Positions 48,069-59,500 of a stretch of DNA of 64,000 nt are shown piece by piece. Origin of the DNA: Adineta steineri (lineage: Eukaryota; Rotifera; Eurotatoria; Adinetida; Adinetidae); assembly GCA_905250115.1 (NCBI GenBank), contig CAJNOI010000099.1, positions 289,783-353,782 of the forward strand, written 5' to 3'. Made by a program: the position numbers and the translations under genes. How positions within the stretch are numbered: the first letter of the stretch is position 1; every line of letters starts with the position of its first letter. The notes under the pieces are model-generated. The model was given only the letters and a program-made list of their open reading frames with translations. It was not told the DNA's origin and made no database searches.

Positions 48069-48814
48069 TATTTTGTCAATCAAAAATAGGTAGAGAAAAA
48101 AATATTATATAATAACAAAAAATAGAGATTCTAGTCATATACTTCGTTCTTTTATAACAACTAGCTGGACTTATTCTTTTCTTTCTGTTGCCAACAACGA
48201 TAATAGAGTCTTATCAATATAAACGCACTCCTTCATAGTAATATATACAATTATCATACGCAACACGAATGAAAATAGATATAAAACTTGAGAACAAGAA
48301 ATATTTTTCATTGTTTATGAATTTATTTCGATGAAGTCTTTTTAAATTCATGGAGAGATAGATTCTGAAGAATATTTATCAATTAATTGAATTGATCGTT
48401 GTGAAATAACTCAATATATTATGCACTTTTACAGTTTTTAAAACGATAGATATAACATCTTAAATCTATAGGTAAGTGTGAATACAAATAAAATATGAAT
48501 AAAACATCCCCTAATATGTTAGAATTTGCAATATAATCAATGAAATAAAAACTACATATTATTTTGTAATATAAATACGCATCTACTTAAATGAGAGATA
48601 TACAATTATACACTTCTATTTATATTTTTTCTGTAGCTGAAATATAAATATAATTCTCATACCCGTACAGTTTCGCAGTTATAACTATCTGATGAGACTC
48701 TGAAGCAAGATCGAAACGTGTCGTAGTTGCTTCGCTCACCGTCATCTTCTACCCTCAATAATAATCAATTAATTAAAAAAACAATTTTTTTTGGTTATTA
48801 GACTAAATATGAAA
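48069..48814. other. Intergenic spacer
   Basis: AT-rich. A weak hairpin-like trace near 48475-48515 (GGTAAGTGTGAATAC ... AACATCCCC). No gene. Confidence 0.45.
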
Positions 48815-49726
48815 TTAAATAAGATGAGTTATTGATAAAATTGCTGCTACAATAGATCCACTTGCAATTCCAAAATATAAAGCTGCAGTCATTAAATAAG
48901 CAGCTCTTTCACAATTATTCATTCCAACAATTGAATTAGGTCGAACCATAAAAGTAACTGTTGCAAGAAGACCATTTGTTATTCCCATTATTATTATTAA
49001 ACAAAGAAGTAATATGTTATCTATAGTATGACGATAAAATATTATTATAATAAATAAACTTCTTAATAATGCACAGAGTAAACAAATTTTTTCTGAAAAA
49101 TATTGATGAACTTTAATAGCAAGTGTACGACCAATTAAATCTTCAAGATTAAATGTTCCAATAACAAAAGGTGAACACCACCAAAGTTTTCCACTAGAAT
49201 TAAACCAACCATTTGTTGATGCACTACATGGAATACCTGGCCACAATAATAAAGTTATAAATAAAACATAAAATTGAACAAATAAATGAGTTTTTAAAAT
49301 TATAATTAATTTCCAAAATGAAAGTTCATTTTCAAGAGAATGTAATTCGACAATATCTCGACGTTTTTCTTGTTGAAATAAAGCCATTTGTTGATTGATT
49401 CTTATATTAACTGGAGGAATATGTATTAAACGATAATACACATAAACCGCTATAAAACATAACAATATTAATACACTCATAAATATATAAAATGATAATT
49501 GATCATTATCAATATTACTATGAATAAGTACAACAATTAAACGAATAATTGTATTTGCACTAACATTTAAAACTCCGACCATACCACTACCAACTTGAGT
49601 AGCTTGAGTAAATGAACCAGTTTGAAATAATTCAGCAATCCCAAAAAGAGAAGATTCAGTAAGTGTGCCAAGTGCGTCAACAGATGCAAAAGCAATAATT
49701 AATAAAATTTTATTTTTGAAACTCAT
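48815..49726 (-). CDS. Equilibrative nucleoside transporter, N-terminally truncated
   Basis: 303 aa from ATG 49726. It aligns in order with the middle and end of ENT (SLC29) transporters: the TM4-5 block (TESSLFGIAELF, FTQATQVGSGMVGVL), a charged central loop, then the TM7-11 blocks (LLWPGIPCSAS, GTFNLEDLIGRTLA, ITNGLLATVTFMV, CERAAYLMTAALYFGIASGSIVAAIL). Family members are about 450 aa with 11 TMs; TM1-3 are missing here. A TTTTAG acceptor ends 2 nt before ATG, so an upstream exon may once have joined, but none was found in the 1.1 kb to the next gene. Either a truncated gene or one with a distant first exon. ENTs carry nucleosides across membranes. Confidence 0.75.
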   Translation of the reverse strand: MSFKNKILLIIAFASVDALGTLTESSLFGIAELFQTGSFTQATQVGSGMVGVLNVSANTIIRLIVVLIHSNIDNDQLSFYIFMSVLILLCFIAVYVYYRLIHIPPVNIRINQQMALFQQEKRRDIVELHSLENELSFWKLIIILKTHLFVQFYVLFITLLLWPGIPCSASTNGWFNSSGKLWWCSPFVIGTFNLEDLIGRTLAIKVHQYFSEKICLLCALLRSLFIIIIFYRHTIDNILLLCLIIIMGITNGLLATVTFMVRPNSIVGMNNCERAAYLMTAALYFGIASGSIVAAILSITHLI

Positions 49727-50864
49727 AACTAAAACCAGGTATAATACGTTTTGTAAATCTATATTTATACAAATCAAAATATAATTGAATTATATGAAGA
49801 AAAAATACTGATGAACTAGAGGAAAGAATTTTATATAATAATTTTGTGCAGATATCAATGATTGATATGCCCATAATACAACTAAATTATATTTCATTAT
49901 GGTATTTTGATATATCATTACTTGTGTCTTCTACAGCAGGAACAACTTTAACTGTGTTTATATGTAAATTTTCTACTTGCTTGAGCATCGATTTCCATCC
50001 AGAAAATAAATTTCTAAGTTCACTTATTCGAAGACAGTTAGGAAAGAGTTATGTTCTTGTAGATAATATGTATATATATATACGAAAGAAAATTCATTCT
50101 TATATCTTTTCGAAGGACAAAAGAAAATATAATTATGAATTTTTTTTGATAAGAATGACATGTGTGAGAATAGAATGACAAAAATGACTTGTGGTAACTC
50201 AGTGTATGGCCTGCATTATTTTCTATTCCAATTTTATTTTTCATCATACACGATAAAATGATTTCTTCTTTAGTTTTTATACTTTTTGTAAAGAGGGTGT
50301 GGGTGTCTACTGTTTCTATTCACACCCAAACCCTGAATCAGTTTATTTTTAATAAACGTTGAATATAGTTTTGATATCAATTTAGATACTATTGTAAATG
50401 AGTTTATGTTAGAAAACAAAGAAAGAAAATAAATAAATTATTATGTTGAAGTAGTGTAATGGAAAAACATTTTTTATTATTCACTTAGAAAATGTAATGC
50501 TTTTCTTAGACAATTTGAGCCGGTACTACCCATGACTTCTACCTAGAATGTTCTCATATTAGTATGAACGTGCAAGACAATGTTTATTAGTAAAGATAAT
50601 TATTTTAAAAATACAATATGTTATGCTATCAAATGAGTTTTTCTAATTATGAAAACAACAATATCGCATGTAAATTATATCTCTTTCCTGTTATTACTCT
50701 CGCATTACAATTTGCTGACGTAAAACAGAATTAATTTTCTTACCTAAAAATATTTTAAACTTATTAACTGAAACAGGAAATAGCTCTTTGATGAATATTC
50801 TGCGACGTATATAACTGTTGGATACTTTTGTTTTATTTCTCACTACAACTTCATAGCACACAAA
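49727..50864. other. Intergenic region between divergent genes
   Basis: Holds one hairpin (50292-50334). No nucleoside-transporter first exon recognised on the minus strand. Confidence 0.45.
50292..50334. repeat. GT-rich hairpin, copy 12
   Basis: AGAGGGTGTGGGTGTCTAC, then ATTCACACCCAAACCCTGA. Short and well matched. Confidence 0.65.
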
Positions 50865-52764
50865 ATGTTATCGACAATATGGTGGTCGGTATTAGGATTA
50901 GTTCTGATATCGATTCATACTGTTCAAAATCAGATAATGCAGTCAAGTTTGAATTTACAAGCGCCCGGACTTGATTTTTTACCAGCAAATCCGGTTGAAC
51001 TAATCACCACTTATACTGGTATGAACTCCTTTCTTTTATGTTATATCCAATGTAACATGAATCCATTATGCCGCACTTTTGTCAGTGACATCGTATTACC
51101 TCCTGTCTGTCGCCTATATGAAGGATCGATCCATACAGGAATTATTGTTAAGTGTTCATCATTAACATCTCGTGTTGGTGGTCTTTATTATTATCCATCA
51201 CTTTATGATGTGTACAATCAAATATGTGATCCGCATGTATTACCATCTAATCGTTACTTAATATGTGTTGACAATGTATGGCAATGTCCAACAACTACAT
51301 TCTGGAATGGTTCAATGTGTTTAAATCAAATCTATTATGGTGATTCATGTACAATGAATGAAGCATGTCGTCAAGACATTGGTCTTCAATGTTCTTCAGA
51401 TTGTCAGAAATGTATATGCAATTCGAGAGCTTCTTGGAACAATATATCATGTGGTAGGTAGAGTGAGATGCACTTATTCAAGTCATTTATCTTTATTTTT
51501 TTTAGTCATCGGTCAAACAGTTTGTCCAAGTTCGAAACCATCTGATCCATGTGTGGCAGCCTATTGGCCACTAGATGATAATGCCAATGATCTCACTAAT
51601 ACACATAATGGTACATTCGTTGGAAATCTATCATTTACTATGGGATACATAGATCGCGCTATACAGTGTTCTGGTACAGCATATATTAACACATCTTACA
51701 TTGATTTTTATCGTCGAAATTTTACCATTGAATTTTGGTTCTATATTAATAATCGCACGAGTGCCAATATAGGTTTATTAGGCGAATGTATGCATGGTAA
51801 TACGGACACGTGTCTTCATTTTGGACTTTGGGGTGGTTCAGCACCATACATGGGATTTTATAATGATGACAGTGCAGGTTCCAGCAGTATTGTAAATTAT
51901 CAGTGGTATCATATTGCATTCGTCTACGATAATACTGCTAGACAACGTCAAATATATGTCAATGGGTTGCTAGAAAATATCACTTTGCCTAATTCACTCT
52001 CTCCTAGTGGTTACCTTGGTCAATCTGGTCAAATAATAATCTGTAAATCAATTCATTGGCCATTAAACTCTATAACTTACATGGATCAAATACTTGTTAC
52101 ACAACGAGCAAAAACTACTAATGAAATCTTGAATGATGCCACTCTTATCGCTTATTATTCATTTGATTGTGGTTCTATTCTTGATTCAGGTCTAAATCTT
52201 CTTCAAAGTATTGCAGTTGGACAAACAATGATCAATGGTCGAGTGAAAGATGCTCTCTTATTCAACTCAACAAGTGCTTATTTTCGAACATCATCTTTTA
52301 TGACTTTTGGTATTGCTAATCAATCATTTTCGATTGCTCTTTGGGTGAAACCGATGAATCTTCGTGGTATTCTTGTGCATATATCCAATCAATCAACTGG
52401 TGATGGATGGTGTATGCCATTACTAGGCTTCAATTCATCTGGCATTCTCATTGCACAAAGTTCATCTTTGATAATTGTGGTTTCTACATTTCCATTAAAT
52501 GTTTAGACGCATATTGTTCAAACATTTAGTATACAAAATGGTCTGCAACTATATATCAATGGTACATTATATCAAACAGTTGTAGGTGCACCAATGACTC
52601 CTCCGTATCAATCAATGTATGTCAGTATTGGAAGTCAACAAATGCGAGAATCTAGTTGTATGTGGGGTGCTATCGAGCCTCATTCATATGCTGGTGCGGT
52701 TGATGAACTACGTATTTATAATCGACAAATTACTAGAGCAGAAATCGCTATTATATCTTCATAG
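50865..52764 (+). pseudogene. PAN/EB-like plus two-LamG secreted protein gene with a premature stop
   Basis: Join 50865-51453 and 51506-52764, phase-1 intron. N-terminal signal peptide (LVLISIHTVQ), a PAN-like Cys region (LCYIQCNMNPLCRTF), a compact eight-Cys segment (DSCTMNEACRQ ... CQKCICN) that looks like an EB module, then LamG 1 (FTIEFWFYINN ... YQWYHIAFVYD ... QIYVNGLL) and LamG 2 (FSIALWVKP ...). At 52504-52506 a TAG sits where the paralog at 6.9-9.5 kb has the Trp of NVWTH; after it the frame continues without damage for 85 codons (LQLYINGTLYQ, VDELRIYNRQI) to the normal stop at 52762-52764. So it is either a recent nonsense allele or a protein lacking half of LamG 2. Confidence 0.8.
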
Positions 52765-52979
52765 ATTGACATCCAGTTCTCTTTAATTTGTCAATAAAGA
52801 ACCAACTATATACTTAAAAATAAATATTATTTTCTGCTTTACGTTAATATTATTTTTTATGCTAATTTATTTTCTCTGACTGATGTTATAATATATTTTA
52901 ATCTCTCAATAAATAGAAAATAATATTGAAAATCACATATAGAAATGCATAATTAATGGTTCAATCAAAAGAAAATCTT

Positions 52980-53030
52980 TAGGGTGAGTGTTGCCGTTGG
53001 TGACTTCAATACACTCACCTACATCCCCAA
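52980..53030. repeat. GT-rich hairpin, copy 13
   Basis: AGGGTGAGTGTTG, then ACACTCACCTACATCCCC. Imperfect. Confidence 0.5.
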
Positions 53031-53140
53031 TGGCTAAATTTTGTCCACACGTTGGACAATGAGATTTTTGTCTTATACTAAGACGTTTTTAGACACAATG
53101 TTGATGAGATGTGTGATTACAATCTATGATTATCGCCTCT

Positions 53141-53186
53141 TCTTGAGGGTGTGAGTGTGAACAAAGATACTCACATCCACCCAACT
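53141..53186. repeat. GT-rich hairpin, copy 14
   Basis: TCTTGAGGGTGTGAGTGTGA, then TACTCACATCCACCCAA. Confidence 0.65.
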
Positions 53187-53552
53187 GAATTTTATCGCAA
53201 AGTTTCGACTAGATTCAAACTAGGAACTCAACAAGGTGTCGATAGAAGCATGTCTGTTTTGATTAGATAAAATTTTCTTGAACTTTACCAATGATAATGC
53301 ATGATAGATCTGTGGGACAGGTTCTCATGAAAAGAAAAATTTGGTTGCACAACATATCTTATCACTGAAACAAAGAATACATACACAAGTCATGCTTTTC
53401 TCGATGAAATTACGTCCAAGACAGCAAGCATCTTTAAAGACGCGGCTTTAAATATGGTATTACTGTGATGTGGGCAGAGACTGTAGTTATCTGGTATAAA
53501 ATTTATTTTGAATCAGAAAAAAAGGACTACTGACTGATGGGATTCTAGTCAA

Positions 53553-56500
53553 TCATGTGTTAGTGTCAAAATGAATAGTTGTAAGGAGTTTGTTTGAATT
53601 GAAAATAATGCTGCCAACGTGAGAGGTGATGGGAGCGTGTGAATTATTTCGATTTTCGATCAGCTGTTTGATGAATGTCAGTGGATTGACGAGGAAGGAA
53701 GCTTGAACCATTTGTAGCTGAGCACGATGATCTGCGTCCACGAACCCATCCACGGTGATCCACCCTTTTTCGAAAGCTTCTTCTTCAACCTGTGTTCGAG
53801 GTTTAGGGCATAGACTCAAACACTGACAATAAGCCGTTTGCTCTTTGACTGTTTCAAAGTAGAGAGTGCCATTGAACAAGAACAGTTGAATCAAGCATTC
53901 CATTGGAATTAAGTGAGCGTTGGTGATGGAAGAGGATGCAATCGTTGGCGGAATGGTTAGCGTGGGGGTGTTGATAAAAATGGATTGCACTCTTTTCAAA
54001 TGAGGCAACAGTAAACGTAATGTCGTCAGTTGCGAAGTGTTCAGACGCAGATGACCCATCAGCCAATTAGCTTCGAGAGCATTTACGAATATGAGCTGTT
54101 GATTTCGATAAACAACGATCCATCTCGGCGGACGCATAAAAGGATTCAATACTTCTCCTTTCGCTTGAACCACACGTTGAAACTCGGTTGAAATCCAAAG
54201 ATTCTTTAGCCAGCTGTTTGGTTGACACTCCCTGGCAAATGTAGTACCCGCAAAGGCGTAAGGCAAATAACGAAAGACGTTCGCCAGTGCATCTAAATGT
54301 AACGTAGTACGGCGGTTGTCAGCTAATTGCTTAATTTCTTCGTGTAAGATCGGCTCACACGGTTTCACCGGTGGCGGGCGTTCTACTTGTCGTTCTTCTT
54401 CCAGTTCTTGTTCTAGCTCTCGCTGTTGCTCTTCATCTAGCAACTGAGACAAGCGTTGCTTTGTGCCGCCATAGTCGAGCAATCGTTTTAAAACCTCTTT
54501 CTTCAATTCAGTCGAGAGATGGAGCTTGATATGTCGATAACGATCGAAGTGAATTTCCAGCACTGTTTGAAGCACTTTCCGAGAACCATACATGCTAACT
54601 AATTGAATAATCTCAGCTTCGAGACATTCTTTCGCTACTTCTTCCATCAATGTGTCGGTGAACGTTTGTTCCTGGTCACTCCAGTTGACTTTCCGAAAGG
54701 CCACGGTCTTTCGTTGGAAACTCGCACTTTGCGCTGCCCAATGATGCAATCCGTCCCAAGTAGACTGAATCGTATTCTCGTATACCCAACGGAGAATATC
54801 AACTAGCATAATCGGCTCGTGAGCGGTGATTTTTGATTGAACCATCTGTTGGTGAACTTCATGCGAGCTCCAGAAGGTGAGTGAGTGCCCCTTCTCTAAC
54901 TTTCTCATTCGCATGCAGGCTTGCACAAAGCGGTCCTTGGTTAGCCCCGTGCCCAAGGTCACTGCTGCTCGGAACCCGATCGGAAACTTAAAATCAGTTC
55001 CTCTCGTATGAATCTCATCCAGATAGAACACGCAACGGTCTAAGCGCTCGTTGGCAGGAGATGTTTCAAAGGGGTGCTCATGCAACTGCCGACTACAGGC
55101 GATGATCGAATCAGTCTGGAAATAAACCGCATAGTCAATCTGATTCCTGTCAGAAAGATTCAGCCATTTCAGCGCAATCTCTCGGTTGCTTCCGTCGATA
55201 AACAATGCTCCAACATCTAAGATGACATTGATGGTATCCTTAGACTCGACGATTCGAGTGATAATCTCCTGTGAATTGATGTTGATGGGGAAGGATTGGT
55301 ACTTTTCGTTTTCTGGCTGTAGTAGATTGTTGACGACGATGGCATCGGTTTTTTGCAGTTCAGGTAGGTCGTACTGACGAATCTGAGTAGGAAGTAATAG
55401 CTGCGTGTCATTTGTGCCACTGAATCCCGTGATAATTTTCGATCGAATAGACGAAGACAAATCCCAGGCTGATGCCACTAATTTCTGAGGGAATTGTTTC
55501 GCTTCGCGTGGAAAGACGAAATGATTGAGAAAATAGTTGACAACTAGCGTATTGTAGCGAAAAATTGGATAGAGTAACTGTGTTGTTTGTTGGCAATCCC
55601 TCAAATTAACTCCTTTCCATTGTCTGATACCGACATGGATGTTTTTATCATCTTCTTCAGAGACAATCCATTGATCGTAGATGGCCGCCGGATCATTTTC
55701 CTCTTCGTTTACTCGTTTGAAACATTTTTCTAACTGGTCGTCAGTCAATCCCGAGTAATAGTATGTCAAGTGCGTTAAGACAAGAGCGACATCTGGATGG
55801 CCGAATTCAGTTCGATCGGCTACAACATCCTTCGCACGAAACGGTACGGCCATTAACCGATTGAACACACAGTTTGGATTAATCCCGTAATTCACTCGAT
55901 AGCGCTTTTTCAAAGCAACCAACAAGACTTCGGACGAGAGCAAACCACGAGCAATAAGAAACAATTGAATGCTATGCAGAGGAAATCGATTCTTAAGGGC
56001 ATCCACCGACTGTTCGGTTTCTAACAGAAATGAGAGAATGACGTCTTTATCAACGTGTCGATAGTTTCCATTATCAACCCACTCGCTGCCTACATCGTGA
56101 CACAAGATTGGATATGGCTGGCATGATTGCAACCGAAACTGCGGGAAACCACTGCGGCGCTTCGCAGGTTGGTAACAAATTGCCTTGGGAAACTCATCGG
56201 AGAGCTTTGGCGCGTGCTTTTTAACTAAATGAAGAATCGATTGAATCGTTTTCCATCGTTCACTACCTCCGTCCACTTGTTGTTGCCCGCCCACCGTGTA
56301 GATTAACTGATACTTGACGTGTAAGATCTCATCCGACTCGTCAAGAATATCCCGAACGTACGATTTGATCCAGCGATGAAGAATTAGCATTGAACGGCCG
56401 GTTTTGTACTCGCCGCGTCGGCAGTTATCAATGGTCAGCAAATCAAAAGAAAGAATATCTTCCGGGGAAGTGATGATCACATCGCAGTTCCTCAATCCTC

Positions 56501-59500
56501 GTCGTAGATAACCCTGAATTTCTTCGATTTGTTTGTCGTTGAAGTTCAGGTCACGCCGGCAGGCAAATGGAAATATACGTCGATTGAGCAGACCACCTAG
56601 TTTATACCGTAATGAGTGATAGTTCGTTGGAAATAGTGATTTAAGTACAATGATGCGAACTAAACTGGAAGACGATGACGACAAACTCACGGCTAACATT
56701 GGCAGAATGACCGATGTTTTGCCTTCGCCCATATTCATTTGCATGACGATACTGCGTACCGATGCATCATTAGCATTTAGATGGGGCTCCATCATATGTC
56801 GCGCGACTTTGATCTGGATCTCTCGAATAGTTATGTTCATTTCCAGCTCTAAAATTAGCCAAGGAACGTGCTTGGATGGGATCCAGTTCGAGTGTGGCAT
56901 ATTCGAAATCTCCTTTCTGAAGTCTTCGGATTTGCCGTTCATATCAAAGTGTAAAGCTCGTTCTGCGTATTGTTGCAAAGACCAATTGACAAGAATGCCA
57001 CCCAAGAACGTTTTTTGATCGACCGATAAATTCAGAGCGGCTGTGTCTTGTTGTAAACGAGCAATAAGGACCGTGGGAGTCATTCGGAAGAGCAAGCCTG
57101 TTTTGAATAATTGTTCATTGGATGCTGTAATAGATTCCTCTAATGTCTTCCAGTCTTCCGTGGATTCCTCACGCAAGCCGCGAAGAAACTGCATCACGTT
57201 GTCGATCGGAGGTTTCCGGAAAGGAATTTGTTCGTCCAAGAGTAATTTGGCCCAACTTTCATCTAGCTGCTGTTTGAAGTAGCTGGTAATTTCGTAAAGG
57301 GAGTTTTTTGGATCGGCTAGAGAAGGAAAAATTGCTGGTGGAGAGGACTTGCGTTCAGTGCTATTCGGAATGATGGCTGCTATTGTTTCATGGAAATGAT
57401 TCACAGAAGTCTGTTCAAATTTTTGTCGTGCGTTTGATAACTGTTTTGCATCGATCGCTTTGCCTGGCGGGCGAAGTCTTATTTGATGGTGATCTTTACA
57501 GAGTTCTACAACGAACTGTTGAGCAGTGTAAATTACTTGAGTGTGAAAGGGCGTGATGGCGACAGAGCAGATGAGAGATTGAACTGTGTGTAAAAATAAA
57601 TGAAGCTGTTGGTTATTTTCCCAGGATGTTAAAAGATCATTGATCTGACAGATCTCGTTAAAATTTAATAATTTATCAGACCGTACAAATGAATGACCAC
57701 GCACTGAGCAACGTCTCACTTGTTCTAGAATTTCTGCTTTCTGGCGCGCTGTCAATTGATTCGGCAACTTGATCTTTTTCTCTGTATATTCTGTGTCTTC
57801 AATATCCACATATAGAATAAATAAAGGAAACGTGATTGAAGCCAATGATATCGAATGGACCTTCAATACTGTTCTTAGCATTTGCAGATAGAATGGGAGG
57901 AACTGCTGATTACCACAGAGATAATGAAGAAAATCTAATAGAGTTTCCAAACGTTCAATATTATCTGTTGCTTTTCCCGCCGCTTCTACTTTGAAACGCT
58001 GCGCCATGCGTAGTAGACCAACCCAAATATTTTCAAGCGGATTTTTCGAAAGCAACCATTCAGACAATGGTAACCAAGGCCGCTTGGAGCAATCGAGAAG
58101 GCTGACAGTTCCTTGGTTATAAAGGTGATGGACAAGATGAACGGGGTCATAGCTAGTCGCATACGAGCAACAGTGCACAGTGGAATAATGCGGTGTCCCG
58201 CGGCTGTTGCTCATGATACTAAGCTCTAGTTCGTCGGTTAATCTAGCTGACAGATTATAGAAGTCTCGATAATCCCAATAGAGCTTTTTCATTAGCGTTT
58301 GATTATACACTTTCTCGTCGAATAACTTCGGTATTTGGTTCGACGGTATCGCTGGATACATGAATCGGAATTGTTCACTATCATTAATGAGGTTTTTGGC
58401 GATCAGGTAGTAACCGAAATGTTGCGTAGAACGAGGTAGGGCGCTATGATTCCAGTCCAGTTTGGTCATCAAATTAGAATCTTGAGGATAGTAGCTCGTC
58501 CGTGGCGAAATACTAGCAATTTGACTTAGAATGTCCAACGAAAGGCCACTATAAGGCTGAACCGACGAACAGCCAGCTGAATGTAGCAATTGAAAGGCAC
58601 GCTCCATACCTGTCATGCCAGTGTATTCATCCGATAAGACATGAGACGTCATAGCATGTAACAACGCTAGATATAGCCAGCCTGTAGGACTATCCGTTGA
58701 TTGCAGAATTTGTAATCGGTCATTCATGGTGAAGACAAAGTAATGACGAAGAAATTCGCTTGATGAGGAACGTCGTTCGACGTTGACGATTTGATGGTTG
58801 TCGAAAGTGGTAGTGGCGTGAACTTGTCCGAAAGGAATGATGAATTTCCGATATGGGTAGTTCACTAGCTGATGAGTATCGACGGCTAGAGGCGAGAGGA
58901 GCAGACCGGACTGCAAGCCCGTCAATGTTCCCAGCCATTGATTGCGTGCTACGTACATATCGGAGTATTCCCGAGACGTGATGAGATGGTTTCCAGCATC
59001 GTACCTGAAAGCAATTCCTAGACGTGGTAGATGAATGTGAACGGTTAGATTGGGCTGCGATCGGAGCGGTGAGTGAATTAAATCTAAAGCATCATCTCTC
59101 ATCATATGTACGTGAGGCATGTCGTCCAGACGAATGAAATACAAATGAAACAAATACTGAAAAAACAACGATGTTTGGTTAACTAGAATCTGAGAAGAAG
59201 CTGTATCGGTAGTGGTAAGATATCCTGTCGTCAGTGCCAGTGCATAGGGTTTGTCGTCCAGAAAGCGCTTGCTCTCGAAAGAGATAGAGCGAAACTCAAC
59301 GACTTGAGTTTTGCTATTCACCCAATGGCTATGATTCAAGACGAAGGAGATGGGCAGCTCGTTTTGAAAGCAACTATGAGGAATTAATTGAAACGTTTCG
59401 CTCGTCTGCGGATGTCGTTCGATAATCGTCAACCACTTGTTTTGACTGTCGTATTGAAATTCGTAGTAAACTCGTCCATCATCGTGATACGAATGCTTTG

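Larger units (their letters stand above)
52765..53552. other. Intergenic spacer with two hairpins
   Basis: Lies between the convergent 3' ends of the LamG gene and the giant gene. No gene inside. Confidence 0.55.

Noticed and set aside
49880..50045. Minus-strand frame of about 55 codons that could be an upstream exon of the nucleoside transporter
   Set aside because: It is polar, not hydrophobic, so it cannot be TM1-3, and no donor joins it to the next exon.
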